Part shown: piece by piece, positions 30,311 through 40,879 of the stretch | Layout of the letters: each line of letters opens with the position of its first letter | How positions within the stretch are numbered: the stretch's first letter is position 1 | Source of the DNA: Candidatus Peribacteria bacterium | GTDB taxonomy: Bacteria > Patescibacteria > JAEDAM01 > Absconditabacterales > Absconditicoccaceae | Assembly: GCA_031280545.1 (NCBI GenBank) | Contig: JAITGP010000052.1 | Coordinates: forward strand, 1-64,000 | Direction: 5' to 3' | DNA length: 64,000 nt | Notes under the pieces: generated by a model | The model's database searches: none | What the model saw: only the letters and a program-made list of their open reading frames with translations | Told to the model about the DNA's origin: nothing | Program-made: the position numbers and the translations under genes

Positions 30311-30733
30311 ATGTTGCCAATCAAGCATATCATCGACCAATACAGTTCTAGGATTAAATGGGGGCTCGCAGTAGTCTTATTTTTGGTGATGATTTTGGCG
30401 ATCAGGACGATTATCAACTATCAAACCATCATTGATACGACCGATTCAGTGAAAAGGAGGACCGCTACCGTACAAAATGCGATGGAGTATGCCCAGAATT
30501 TTCAAGCTAAATATCTCGCTTCTGAGTATGGACATCTCTTCCTCGCTCACGATAATAATTCACTTTTTCGAGGGGAAAAAATTATCAGTTTTAAAAGCTG
30601 AAGTGGGATGGAAATTGAGACCAGAGTAACTTCCTTTTCCCATATTCCTGATCGTAGAGAGACGTTGGAATTAGAAAAGATCCTGATGACTCCGCAGGAG
30701 TCCTGGAAGACGTTTATTGAGGAGAGGATATAG
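30311..30733 (+). CDS. Single-pass membrane protein
   Basis: 140 residues from ATG 30311 to TAG 30731-30733 with one UGA-Gly at about residue 97. One transmembrane helix at about residues 16-36 (IKWGLAVVLFLVMILAIRTII) is followed by an extracytoplasmic helical domain (TDSVKRRTATVQNAMEYAQNF) and a beta/charged C-terminus. It is 30 bp downstream of ruvA. Similar small anchored proteins sit in division or envelope loci, but no family is recognised. It ends 2 bp before the convergent oxidoreductase gene. Confidence 0.6.
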
Positions 30734-30735
30734 AT

Positions 30736-31338
30736 TTACCACCTCTTTCGAGAGGGACAGGCTTGTTGAACGTTGATATGAGAAAATCCGTTAAATTGGA
30801 GGGCTTCCTTGATGGTTTCTTTCAGCTTTTGAGTTTCTTTGTCCTGCACCATACGTACAAATTTTCCTCCTGCCGCTTCTACGACATTGATGGGATGCAT
30901 GGGCGGAATATGATTTCCTGTGGGGGTAGATTTTGTTTTTGCCTCCTCTGGAGTGGTCGGAGAAGCCTGTCCTGTAGTGAGAGCATAATTTTCGTTATCG
31001 CAGGTAATGTGCAAAATCGGAGTATTTCTCCTAGCTGCGTGGAGCAGATGCCCTAGCCCGATTCCGTAGCTTCCTCCATCTCCTTCCATACTGATTACGG
31101 TAAGGTTTGGATTGGCTAATTTTACTCCTGTGGCAAAAGGGATAGGTCTCCCATGTAAGGTCTCCGCTCCGTAGCTATCGGTATATTGATTCATTTTTGA
31201 ATTACAGCCAATTCCTGTGACAAATACTACCTGATGTTTTGGGATTCAGAGTTCTGCTAAAGCTTGTTTGAGAGCTAAATGAATCAGAAAATTACCACAT
31301 CACGGACATCGTTGAAATTTTGTTAGGTTGGTTCTCAT
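30736..31338 (-). CDS. 2-oxoacid:ferredoxin oxidoreductase, beta subunit (short)
   Basis: 200 residues from ATG at 31338 to TAA 30736-30738. It carries the thiamine-diphosphate beta-subunit signature: CPGCGNFLIHLALKQAL (first Gly is UGA), VVFVTGIGCNSKM, HGRPIPFATGVKLANP, and the ThDP/Mg motif GDGGSYGIGLGHLLHAA, then ITCDNENYALTTGQASPTT. It would decarboxylate pyruvate or another 2-oxoacid with ferredoxin reduction. The length is well below the usual 270-300 residues; the C-terminal extension is absent. No alpha subunit is adjacent in the window on the 3' side. The next upstream gene is acetate kinase, so the pair may link 2-oxoacid oxidation to ATP via acetyl-phosphate. Confidence 0.78.
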
Positions 31339-31365
31339 GGATTGGGCAAAAGGGATAAAGAAGTA

Positions 31366-32562
31366 TTACTTTACCAATGCATAGGTATCTTTTGCAATCA
31401 TATATTCTTCGTCAGTAGGTTCCACGATTACCGTTACTTTGCTCTCTGGTGTAGAGATTACTCTTTCTTCTTCTCTGAAGTCATTTTTGGATTCATCGAA
31501 GTCTACTCCGAGCCATCCTAACTGAGAAACGAGTAATTTTCTGATTACAGGTGATCTTTCTAACACTCCAGCAGAGAGGACAATCACATCAACTCCATTA
31601 AGCAAAGAAGTGAAACTTCCAATATATTTCAGAATTCTATTTACATAAATATTCAAAATCTGCGTCTCTAATGGCTGTCCAGCGAGAAATCCTGTTTCGA
31701 TATCTCTCATGTCACTAGATTTTCCATTGTAGAGTCCAAGGATCCCTGACTTTTTATTCATTACGGTGTCTATTTCATCTGTAGATAATCCTTCATTTTT
31801 CATCAAGAAAGGAACGATTGCTGGATCAATATCTCCACATCTCGTCCCCATTACCAGCCCTTCTAATGGAGTAAATCCTAAGGATGTATCGAGTGCTTTT
31901 CCGTCTTTGATAGCAGCGATAGAAGCTCCGTTTCCTACGTGGCAAGTGATAATTTTAGTAGTATTGTAGTCTTTACCAAGAGTTTCGCAGGCTTTGTGAG
32001 AAATATAGTCGTGAGAAGTTCCATGGAAGCCGTATCTTCTCACTTTGTATTTGTCGTAATATTCGCGAGGAAGTGCATAAAGGTAGTGTTCTGGACTCAT
32101 TGTTTGGAAAAATGCGGTATCAAACGCCACAACATTTGGCACGTTAGGGAGAATTTCCTGTACTGCTTCGATTCCCATGATGTTTGCAGGATTGTGCAAA
32201 GGAGCGAGCGGTATCAAAGATTTTAAGGTTTCGAGGACTTCTACATTTACCACTACAGATTTTTGGAAGACTTCTCCTCCGTGTACCATTCTGTGTCCTA
32301 CGGCATTAATTTCCTCTAAGCTGGTGAGGGATCCATTTTCAGGGCTCACGAGGATTCCGAGTACTTTTTTTAAAGCTTCACTGTGATTTGCGAGATTCCC
32401 AAGAAATTCTGATTTATTTTCATTGCGATCTTTGTGTTTGATGAAAGATCCTTCCATTCAGATTTTTTCTACATTTCCTCTAGCGAGAATAAGGTTATTG
32501 TCTCGATCGAAGAGTTGATATTTGAGGGAAGAGCTCCCAGCATTGAGGACGAGGATATTCAT
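31366..32562 (-). CDS. ackA: Acetate kinase
   Basis: 398 residues from ATG at 32562 to TAA 31366-31368; full length for the family. N-terminus MNILVLNAGSSSLKYQLFD is the first acetate kinase signature, and the second lies at HRMVHGGEVF and VVAFDTAFFQTM. Catalytic neighbourhoods are seen in YGFHGTSHDYIS, HVGNGASIAAIKDGKALDTSLGFTPLEG and MGTRCGDIDPAI. One UGA-Gly lies at about residue 35. It converts acetyl-phosphate and ADP to acetate and ATP. The oxidoreductase gene follows 28 bp downstream; a single transcript is likely. Confidence 0.93.
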
Positions 32563-32699
32563 AGAAGTATAAAATAAAGAATAAAAAAGTTAAAGTGAAG
32601 TATACACAAACGCAGTAGAAAATGCAAGTGGAAACTTCCACTGGAAAAATGGGAGAGAATCTACATACTAGGTTAAAACTTTACTTGCCCTTGTATGAA

Positions 32700-33692
32700 A
32701 TGCAACTCACTATCGACTCTTCTACCGCCAATCAACGCTTTGACCGCTTTCTCAGAAAACGATGTAAAACCTATCCCGAAGTCAAACTTTCTGACATCTA
32801 TTCTCGAATTAGAAAAGGGGATATCAAAGTAAATGGAAGAAAAGCCCACCAAGACGACCGTCTCCAAGTCAGTGATGAAATTTTAATTCCTGATGAATTG
32901 CTTGGGAAAAAAGACACTTCCAGCCATCTCACAGGCAAAGAAAGAAAACTGAAAAAGCTGACTAAAGAGGATATTCAGCCTTTAGTCCTTTTTGAAGATA
33001 CTAATCGGATAGCATTTAATAAGCCTGCTGGGGTCGTTGCCCACGAGAGCAATAATCATCGAAATGATTTGTCAATGAACGACTATTTGGAAGTGTATGC
33101 GAAAGATTATGCTCAGGGGACCTTCAAACCGTCCTTTGGATATAGACTAGATAAAGACACTTCGGGAGTGTTGATCGGTGCGAAGAATTACGAGGCATTG
33201 CAGTTTCTCAACCAAATTATCAGAGAAAGAGAAATCGATAAAACCTATATTACGCTCGTGAGCGGAAATCCACCTCAGCATTTTATCATTGATAAAGCGA
33301 TTGAAAAGAGCTATAGCGGGAAATTTGACCGTGCACAAATGGTCATCAACCCCAAAGGAATGCCATCCAAGACGGAGTGTTTTACCTTGAAGACAATCTT
33401 TCATGCGGAATTAGGGCAGATTTCTCTGATGAAAGTAAAACTCCATACGGGAAGAATGCACCAAATCAGAGTGCATTTGGCAAGTGATGGGTATCCTGTG
33501 CTTGGAGATTTGATTTACGGGATTCCTGTGATCAATAGGAAATTCAATAGTTTACTGCATATTCAGAGACAATTACTCCACTGCTGGAACTATCGTTTCG
33601 TGGATCATACGGAGAAAGTTATTGATATTACTGCACCCATTCCTGAGGAGTTTGAGAGAGTGTTTCCTAATGCAAAGAAAGAGGTAATATAA
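32700..33692 (+). CDS. RluA/RluD-family pseudouridine synthase
   Basis: 330 residues from ATG 32700 to TAA 33690-33692; an in-frame ATG at 32622 would add 26 unlikely residues, and the family usually starts near the MQLTIDSSTANQRFDRFL S4-domain lead. The S4 RNA-binding domain spans about residues 1-65 (IRKGDIKVNGRKAHQDDRLQ). The catalytic domain has GYRLDKDTSGVLI with the catalytic Asp in RLDKDTSG, and LHTGRMHQIRVHLA near residue 265. It isomerises specific uridines in rRNA, probably 23S. No UGA is needed. Confidence 0.85.
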   Translation: MQLTIDSSTANQRFDRFLRKRCKTYPEVKLSDIYSRIRKGDIKVNGRKAHQDDRLQVSDEILIPDELLGKKDTSSHLTGKERKLKKLTKEDIQPLVLFEDTNRIAFNKPAGVVAHESNNHRNDLSMNDYLEVYAKDYAQGTFKPSFGYRLDKDTSGVLIGAKNYEALQFLNQIIREREIDKTYITLVSGNPPQHFIIDKAIEKSYSGKFDRAQMVINPKGMPSKTECFTLKTIFHAELGQISLMKVKLHTGRMHQIRVHLASDGYPVLGDLIYGIPVINRKFNSLLHIQRQLLHCWNYRFVDHTEKVIDITAPIPEEFERVFPNAKKEVI

Positions 33693-33740
33693 AAAGCTGA
33701 ATAGAAAAAGGGAGGCAAAGATACCTCCCATGAATTTTAC

Positions 33741-34520
33741 TCAAATGAAGTACAAATAAAATTTGCCATTTCTTTGGATAATCACCCCGTAGTCAGAAGA
33801 ACATAAACTATCATATTCCCCCTTATACAACAATTGCTCTCCAGCAAGAGAAATTAGAAGCAAGGTATCAGCATCATCTTTCACTACAAGTACTCCTTGA
33901 GGATGATCTAATATCACATATTCTTCTCCTTCATAAATTATCTCTTTGCCATGAAGAAGGAGCTGATTTCCTTTTCTGATAACAACCCCTTGAGGAGAAA
34001 AACTCCATTCGTCCCATTCACCTTTATACAACAATTGCTCTCCAGCAAGGGAAATTAGAAGCAAGGTATCATCCTTTTCTACAATAACCCCTTGAGGATA
34101 AGCGTACCAATCAGCGAATCCTTGATAAAGCCAGCGTTCTCCATAAAGAGAAATAAGCAATAGAGTATTATCTTTTTCGACAATGAGGCCAAAAGAAGAA
34201 AACTCCCAACTATCTTTTTTCCCTTCATAAAGCAGATCTTTGCCATTGAGCAAGAGTTGATCTCCTTTTTCGATAATTACTCCTTGAGAATGTGTTCCCC
34301 AGTCAGTCCACCTACCTTCATAAAGCAAAATATCACCGTTGAGGAAGAGTTGATTTTCCTTTTCAACAACAATCCCTTGAGGATGATCGGCACAGGTTTC
34401 AATTTTTTCCCCCTGACTATCATACAACACGATAGAAGTATAATGTCTCTCTTTTGCGAATGCAATCGCTTCTTCCAACGATAATTCCGTTGGGATTTCA
34501 ATTTTTTGTTCTACATACAT
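33741..34520 (-). CDS. Repeat protein with about seven copies of a 32-residue beta motif
   Basis: 259 residues from ATG at 34520. After a 45-residue head, the protein is built of repeats of the form PQGVIVEKDDTLLLISL-x-GEQLLYKG-x4-W, recurring about every 32 residues from residue 47 to the end. The pattern looks like propeller blades or WG-type repeats. Two copies are nearly identical (LLLISLAGEQLLYKGE), suggesting recent duplication. No signal peptide is evident. Function unknown; such repeats often mediate protein binding. No UGA occurs, though glycine is abundant as GGN. Confidence 0.7.
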   Translation of the reverse strand: MYVEQKIEIPTELSLEEAIAFAKERHYTSIVLYDSQGEKIETCADHPQGIVVEKENQLFLNGDILLYEGRWTDWGTHSQGVIIEKGDQLLLNGKDLLYEGKKDSWEFSSFGLIVEKDNTLLLISLYGERWLYQGFADWYAYPQGVIVEKDDTLLLISLAGEQLLYKGEWDEWSFSPQGVVIRKGNQLLLHGKEIIYEGEEYVILDHPQGVLVVKDDADTLLLISLAGEQLLYKGEYDSLCSSDYGVIIQRNGKFYLYFI

Positions 34521-34581
34521 ATTTTTTTAGTTTTATATTTATTTGTGTTATACATAAATGTATTTTAAAGTCAATTTATTT

Positions 34582-34619
34582 TTTTCAAAAAAAAAGAAAC
34601 CCCTCAATAATTTGAGGGG
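34582..34619 (-). terminator. Intrinsic terminator at the left end of the GC-rich island
   Basis: On -, an 8-bp stem CCCCTCAA / TTGAGGGG (34612-34619 and 34600-34607) with 4-base loop is followed by a T-rich tract down to about 34582. It implies that the island is transcribed on the - strand. Confidence 0.7.
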
Positions 34620-35116
34620 CACCCTGCCGCGGGATTTGACTATCGGCATTTTTGATCGGATCCAGCAGTAGATAGGGATCCATTTTTGCCAGGGAATTCC
34701 CGTGGCGTTTCCCGCAAATTCGTGCGGGTTTCTCTCCTCATTCTCCAGTAGTTGTAATTGGTTAATGGGGATATGGGAGAGAGTATTACCTTCCGCCCTT
34801 TATTGGGGGGATACGGCCAGGGATCGACATCTTTATATCGTTCCTGCGGAACTTGTTACAAGCCGCTGTCGCCGTTTGGTTTCGCCCATTTTTTCCGGTG
34901 GGCGGAAGGATTTTTTTTAATTTAGCTAGATCTATATTAGTTCTAGCAAGGATCACCCCGTATCGGAGCAACCCTTAACGTTGTTCTTTTCGCCATTCTT
35001 TCTTTTTTTTTGCCCTTGCGTATCCCAAGTCCTCACTTCGTTGGAGGGGCGGGTTCGCGGGGCGATTCGGAGATATAGTTTTTACTGAGGCTCGGCAGCA
35101 GACTTAAGTCCACTTC

Positions 35117-35221
35117 TTACGTGGGCGAGTTGTCCGGCCAGAATTTGTTGTTCCGATAGATTTCGGGATCAATATTACCCGAATCCTTTGCGGAGGGATC
35201 AACATTTTCATTTTGTTCCAT
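35117..35221 (-). CDS. Small acidic ORF in the GC-rich island
   Basis: 34 residues from ATG at 35221 to TAA 35117-35119: MEQNENVDPSAKDSGNIDPE, then IYRNNKFWPDNSPT. It overlaps in another frame the end of the preceding frame (35104-35331), near runs of A that could allow slippage joining the two. Composition is protein-like, but there is no homologue I recognise. Low confidence. Confidence 0.3.
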   Translation of the reverse strand: MEQNENVDPSAKDSGNIDPEIYRNNKFWPDNSPT

Positions 35222-35373
35222 TTTTTTTGTTTTTTTACTCGCAGGTTCCTGATCTCATCGAGGACCGGATTACTGCTAATCTCTTTTATGCCGTATTTTT
35301 GCTTTAGACTACTCGTTGTAGTCATTGGCAATTCGACGGCGATCTAATCACTATCATAAAATTTTTGTTTTAT

Positions 35374-35401
35374 GGCGGAGGCTCCGCCGATTGTTTTTTT
35401 T
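35374..35401. terminator. GC palindrome with T tract
   Basis: GGCGGAG (35374-35380) and CTCCGCC (35382-35388) form a near-perfect palindrome, followed on + by TTG and eight T. It works as a + terminator; no + gene is evident upstream, so the orientation of use is open. Confidence 0.5.
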
Positions 35402-35688
35402 GTACCGCCAGTTAGATAGAAAATTTTTCTTCCTCTGTGGTGATTCTAATATAATCATTTGCTATCAAATGTCAAGAGAATGTGAAAGATTTTTTATACA
35501 ATTTTTAACCAGTCGAAAACTAGCATTTTTAGGATAGAAAGAAAAATTCTCAAAAAAAAGTCTGATTTTTTTAATTTTTTTTCAAAATTTTCGGATAATC
35601 TTAGATTGAAAAAAAAATCTGGATTCTTACAATTTCTTTTTAGGAAGCTAAACAAATTTTTTCCTTTAGTCCTTAATCTTTTGTCTCC

Positions 35689-37095
35689 ATGACTCTCTCT
35701 CTTTCCCTCGCCAATAAATATCGTCCTCAAACCTTTGAAGACGGCATGATAGGACAGCATTCTATCAGAGAAATTCTCAAAGCTAAAATGCAATCAAGCA
35801 GAGATAGCTTACAGAATTATCTTTTAACTTGACCGAGAGGAACAGGAAAAACTACTTCTGCGAGAATTTTAGCGAAAGCGATTAACTGTCTGAATCCTCA
35901 TGAGGGAAATCCTTGTAATGAGTGTGCAAACTGTCAGACAATCAACGCAAATTCTTGTTTGGATTATGTAGAAATCGACGCTGCGTCTCATACAGGAGTG
36001 GATAATATCAGAGAAGAAATTCTGGATAAAGCCCTCTATCCACCTACCACCTTGAAGAAAAAGATCTATATCATTGATGAGGTACATATGCTTTCCAAAG
36101 GAGCGTTCAACTCCTTGCTCAAGACTATTGAAGAACCCAAGGGGAATGTGTGCTTTATTCTCGCAACGACAGAAATCCACAAAGTGCCTGATACGATTGT
36201 ATCTCGTTGTCAGGTGTTTCAATTCAAAAAAGTTTCCGAAGAAGAAATCGCCAGCCATCTCGCTAGTATCTGTGATCAGGAAGGATTTAGTTATGAAAAG
36301 CCGGCTCTGGAACTCATCGCCAATATCTCCGATGGAGGAGTACGTGATGCGGTGAAATACCTTGACCAAGTAAGCATCTTGGGAAATATCACCACAGAGA
36401 ATGCCTCCAGATTTTTGGGGATTTCCTCTGAAGCAACGATTAAGGAATTTTTGGATACTATAAAAAAAGGAGAGAGAAATCAGATTTTTGAAAGCATTGA
36501 GACCATCAATGCCAATGGAATCGACCTTCATCAGTTCGCGAAACAGGTGCTCGGGTTTATTGATAAACATCTTTTGGAAGATACCGATTTTTATTTGCAG
36601 ATTTCAGCTCTTTTTGGAGATATTATCCGTAAAATCAGATTTCATCCCTATCCAGCCATTATTTATAAGATCGCGTTGGCTCCGTTGACGAATGAGACGA
36701 ATAGTGTTTCTGCTCCCGTTCAAGCAAACGTCCCCACTCGTGTAGAAACTGCACTTCCTCCTTCGCAAGCTCAGACATCTACGGAGAAAACAGCTCCTAG
36801 TCAGAATGCTGGTGGTGCAGAGGTAGCCTTTCCTGCTCTCCGAACTACAATCACCTCTAAACTTTCCAAACCTACCGTTCAGTCCAATCTCAAGGACCAT
36901 GTCATTATCGAAAAAATTGAAAATGGGACAGCTCAGTTGGTAGTGACGAATAAAATCGCTGAAATGCTCCTCCAAAATGCAGACAATAAAAAAGAGGTTG
37001 AGACTCTTCTCTCTGCTGAGATTTGAGATCCGATAATCATCAACTTTATTTTCGAGGCGAAGGAGGCTTATTTTGCTAGGACCTTGGGGTTATAG
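35689..37095 (+). CDS. dnaX: DNA polymerase III subunit gamma/tau
   Basis: 468 residues from ATG 35689 to TAG 37093-37095. Walker A at residue about 47 reads LTGPRGTGKTTSAR with the first Gly encoded by UGA. The zinc module CLNPHEGNPCNECANC follows at about 68-83, Walker B/sensor IIDEVHMLSKGAFNSLLKT at about 126, and the SRC sensor region VSRCQVFQFKK at about 168. The C-terminal tau-like domain (from about 340) is Pro/Ala/Gln-rich, then a small folded end. It loads the sliding clamp. A UGA-Gly also occurs at residue 445. A - strand ORF of 233 codons inside it is a shadow. Confidence 0.92.
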
Positions 37096-37190
37096 AAAAT
37101 TCAATAGAAAGAAAAAAGTCTAACTTCAAACCGTGGCATATATCCATGATTCAAAATTAGACTTAAATAATTTAGGATTTTTTGTGAGTT

Positions 37191-37847
37191 TTAATACTCA
37201 CAAGCGGATTCTATTTTGGAATCCTCTTCTATAAAGCCCTCGTCTTCATCGGGAAAGAAATCCTTTACCAGCTTTTTTTCCTCTTTTTGTATTAACATTA
37301 ACATAATAAATACTACTACATATAACACTAACATGACATAATGTCCTGTACTAATCAAGACGACTGGCATTAGTACAGAATCCCATACAAAACTGAAGGC
37401 TTTTAATACGAAAGACCTTTTTATAGCATACCGTAATATCCATGGACTAAAAACATCCCTTTTTCCTAGCTCTACCAAGTCCATGAGAGCTATAATTGCC
37501 AAGGCAACCCAATAAGCAAAGGCACTCGCATTATAAAACAGAGCTCCCCAGGCTCCCAGGGTTGAGAAGGATTCTGCACCAAAGACTTTCCAAAGCAATA
37601 TCACTGGGAACAGAAAGCATAATGCTATTAACAAATATCCTATCCCTAATCCCCACCAGGATACTTGATCCTCTGGGTTTTTTCGTGATTTCCACGCTTT
37701 TTCAATATGTTCTTTCGCCGAGCTGGGTAGGTTATAACTCTTTAGCTTCTTTTTTTCTCCCGCTGTTAATTCACGCGTAGATTTCTGACTTGCTAATCCT
37801 GCCGCTATTTTCTCCCAATCTTCCTCTGTTTTTACTTTTGTTTCCAT
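37191..37847 (-). CDS. Multi-pass membrane protein
   Basis: 218 residues from ATG at 37847 to TAA-type stop at 37191, no UGA needed. A charged cytoplasmic head (about 1-60, RELTAGEKKKLKSYNLPSSAKE) is followed by four hydrophobic segments at about 65-90, 100-122, 150-170 and 172-190 (GLGIGYLLIALCFLFPVILL, FAYWVALAIIALMDL, VLMPVVLIST, YVMLVLYVVVFIMLML), and an acidic tail (DFFPDEDEGFIEEDSKIE). No family recognised. It converges with dnaX; an inverted repeat AGTCTAA...TTAGACT lies between them. Confidence 0.65.
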   Translation of the reverse strand: METKVKTEEDWEKIAAGLASQKSTRELTAGEKKKLKSYNLPSSAKEHIEKAWKSRKNPEDQVSWWGLGIGYLLIALCFLFPVILLWKVFGAESFSTLGAWGALFYNASAFAYWVALAIIALMDLVELGKRDVFSPWILRYAIKRSFVLKAFSFVWDSVLMPVVLISTGHYVMLVLYVVVFIMLMLIQKEEKKLVKDFFPDEDEGFIEEDSKIESACEY

Positions 37848-38019
37848 TTTTTTGTTTATTTTTTATGTTAATATTCTTCTTTTTATTTTCTTCATTATAA
37901 CTATATATATATTAAAGTCAAGTCTATTTTTCAAAAACAGAAAAACATTTCTCCTTGCAAGCGACACGGTAATCTCTATATTTGAAAAAAAATACCACTT
38001 TATCTTTACCTGATACGTT

Positions 38020-40701
38020 ATGAAACACCCACGTTTTCTCCCACTCCTTCTGGGAGCATTTTTACTTACGGGTTGTATCTCACAACCTGCAGACGTTCCA
38101 ACTAATGAACTTTCCTGAACCAGAGCAAGCGATTACACCTACACTCGAGAAATGCAAAAACCTAAACTCTCTGAAATGACTAACCGAGAGGCAATCACCT
38201 CATGATTTCAGGAAGAACGAGCTACAGGATATGTTCTAACTCCAGAAAATGTGTCCCAATTCAACATCTGCCTCAATCAACCCTCTTCTGCAGATTACAC
38301 TCCTACCCCTACTCTTGCCACTAATGGAGGGAATAGGAACCTTACAAAACAGGACCTTGTAGCGGGAGCTACCATCTCTCTGACTGGATTACGACAAGCT
38401 GATAATTTACTCAATATTATCGACTCCCAAGCTCAGCAGATTGCTAGTAGAGGACGAACTATCTTAGATGTAAATACGCTCAAATATGGACGAAATTTTG
38501 ATTATAGTAGAGAAGATTCCAGTATTCCAAGTACGAATGAAGAACGAATCTCTCTCACCAAAACTCTCTGAGGATCACGAGCAGAAAATGAAAGGTATCC
38601 TTTCAACACCCTTCTCGTCACCAACGATCTCTTACTCCATATCTACCACAAACTTTTCGATAACGGATTGAAATACTATGAAGAGCAGATTGCCAGACCC
38701 ACTTTAGTAAAACTTTCTGAAAAACTCTCTAACCAATACCTCACCCTTGCAAAACAGGAAAAAAATGCTGAATTAAAAACCTACTATGATTTTCTATCGG
38801 CGTATTGGGTAGTTCCTCAGATTTTTCTCCCTAGTGAAGAAAGTATTCGCGAAACAATAAACAAAATGCTGGAGAAAGAGAAATGGAATCCTGACTATAC
38901 CGACCTCACTGATGAGCAGATTCAAGAGATCATCCAAAAAAGGACTCAAGATATGACAAAAACGCTTGCACCACAATACAAAACTCTTATCCCGCAAATT
39001 GTAGACAAAATCTTGAAAGCAGACAATCCTAAAACAATCGATACCTTCCTTGCAAGCCTCGGAGGAACGGCAGACACTCCCGATGAGATACAACTCTATC
39101 AAGATTACACCCAATTCAAGCCTAGAGCCCATTATACTGACAGCTCACTGCTCAAAACCTACTTCACTGCGATGAAATGGCTGATGAGAGAAAAATTTTA
39201 TTTCAATGATACTACTCTGACAAAGGCGGGGATGATTATGGTAGCTACCATAGATCCAGCAGATTTGGATGAATTGAATCAACTTTCTGAGCAGATTAAA
39301 AATCTGATTGGTACTGACGATGATCTCACGTTAAACGAAATGTCTACGTTTCTGGCAGACAACAGTCTCAACAATGCCAACAACATCTTACCTATTCAGC
39401 CTGCCCTGCTTGAGGAGCTGAAGAAAGTACATCCTCAGAAAATTCAATCTACCACTTATAGCACCCCAGAAGCGAGACAGACCACTGAAGAAGTAGCCAA
39501 AGCCACCACGGATGGATTTGTTTTCTTCGGAGAAAAATTTACGCTCGATAGTTATCTTTTCGACCTTACTACCGCAGGTAGTGCAGAAAAAGAGCATACT
39601 TACAAACCCAACATGCAAACTGCACTCATAGTTCCAGATATTCTAGAAAATACTTCTCTGGCTAATCAGCTCGTTAAACTCCGATTAGAAGAAAAAGCTG
39701 AATCAGAAAGTATTCTGGAACAACCAAGTGAAGGATTTACTCAACTTTCTAGCTACGATACTGTCAAAGCTGAAGCTCAGGAAAAATTAGCTGAACTTTC
39801 TGACGGAGAGGGAGATTGGCAAAATCGAGAAGTGAGTGCAAATGTCTATCATAAATGGCTAGCTTTCCTTGGAACTCTGCTCAAAGCTCCTCTGGAAAAC
39901 GCTCCATATTTCAGACTTGATCCTGTTTACCAGCTCAAAAATCTGGTGACCTATCTGGGATCTTACACCGAATTGAAACATGATACCTTGTTATATGTAA
40001 AACAAGCGTATGCCGAAATGGGTATGGGTGGACCAGATAGTTGTGAAATTTATGTAGAAAGTCCTGCTCTCCCAGTACCAAAGGGATATATCGAATCAGA
40101 ACCAGGCTTTTTGGATCAATTGATAGCATTGAATACGGAAACTACTCCTTACTTTGATGGACAATATGAACAGGAAAAATTTGTAGAATTTTGAAAGATC
40201 CTAGAAAAATTAAAAACATTGAGTATCAAACAAATGCATAATGAGACCATTAGTGATACCGACTTTGAATGGTTGAGAACGCTGTATGGAACATTGGAGA
40301 CTATCGTATTACCGACTAAAACCCTTGGAGAATCTACTCTCAAAGAAATGAGAGGAGCATTGATCGCTGACATTTTCACTTCTGAAGGAGGAAATCCGCT
40401 CTATGAAGCTATCGGACATCCTGCTTTGATGGTATTGATGGTAAATGATGTGAATGGGGCTAGAGTAGTGATTGGACCCGTTTTCACCCATTACGAATTC
40501 TATAAAACAGATGAAATCCTCTCAACTGACAGCTCTGCCAGATATACGGATGAAGATCGACAAGATCAGCTAGAACAAGAAAAACCACTCGCTGAATGGG
40601 AAAAAATAAATGGGAATGGTCGCGTTGTCAGCGATCGTACAAATCAAGGACTTTCAATTGTAAGTAAGCAGCTCCGTCAATGAATAGAAAAAAATGACTA
40701 G
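38020..40701 (+). CDS. DUF3160-type lipoprotein
   Basis: 893 residues from ATG 38020 to TAG 40699-40701. A lipoprotein signal (LLPLLLGAFLLTGC, lipobox LTGC at about 16-19) precedes a low-complexity linker. The body resembles DUF3160: NERYPFNTLLVTNDLLLHIYHKLFD, later LKAPLENAPYFR, and near the C-terminus MRGALIADIFTSEGGNPLYEAIGHP, VIGPVFTHYEFYK. UGA-Gly codons occur at six or more positions, including the junctions at 38570 and 40192. It is predicted to be exported and lipid-anchored; its biochemical role is unknown. Confidence 0.78.
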
Positions 40702-40777
40702 AAAAAAATGTCAGACTTCTCTCTCTTTAGGGGAGAATCTGGAATCAGAAAACAACGATATACTGAAATTTCTGGAA

Positions 40778-40808
40778 AACCTGAATCTTGTGTTCAGGTT
40801 TTTTCTTT
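40778..40808 (+). terminator. Intrinsic terminator
   Basis: AACCTGAA (40778-40785) and TTCAGGTT (40793-40800) form an 8-bp stem followed by TTTTCTTTT. It ends the DUF3160 transcript. A 61-codon frame across it (40708-40893) is therefore unlikely to be a gene. Confidence 0.8.
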
Positions 40809-40879
40809 TCTTTCTCTTGCTTTCCACCCTAGAAATGACTATACTCCCCTGTTAGTTTTATTATATATTCAATTTCTCT

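Larger units (their letters stand above)
34521..35688. other. GC-rich island without assigned genes
   Basis: About 1.1 kb between the repeat protein and dnaX; 34.6-35.4 kb is visibly GC-richer than the rest of the host sequence. It is bounded by a - strand terminator (34582-34619) and a GC palindrome with T tract (35374-35401). Short - strand frames exist: 35104-35331 (MTTTSSLKQKYGIKEISSNP lead, downstream of MPM), 35117-35221 (MEQNENVDPSAKDSGNIDPE), and 34786-34971 (LRYGVILARTNIDLAKLKKI). The first two overlap across A runs. None matches a family I know. Structured RNA or a foreign gene remnant are both possible. Confidence 0.45.

Noticed and set aside
32622..32699. 26-codon N-terminal extension of the pseudouridine synthase
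   Set aside because: The S4 domain lead begins at 32700 and the extension has no family support.
34600..35400. GC-rich island as RNase P RNA or tmRNA
   Set aside because: I could not find the conserved cores of either RNA on either strand; retained as unassigned.
35869..36570. 233-codon - strand ORF
   Set aside because: It lies antisense inside dnaX, which has clear motifs in the + frame; no start context or family resemblance.
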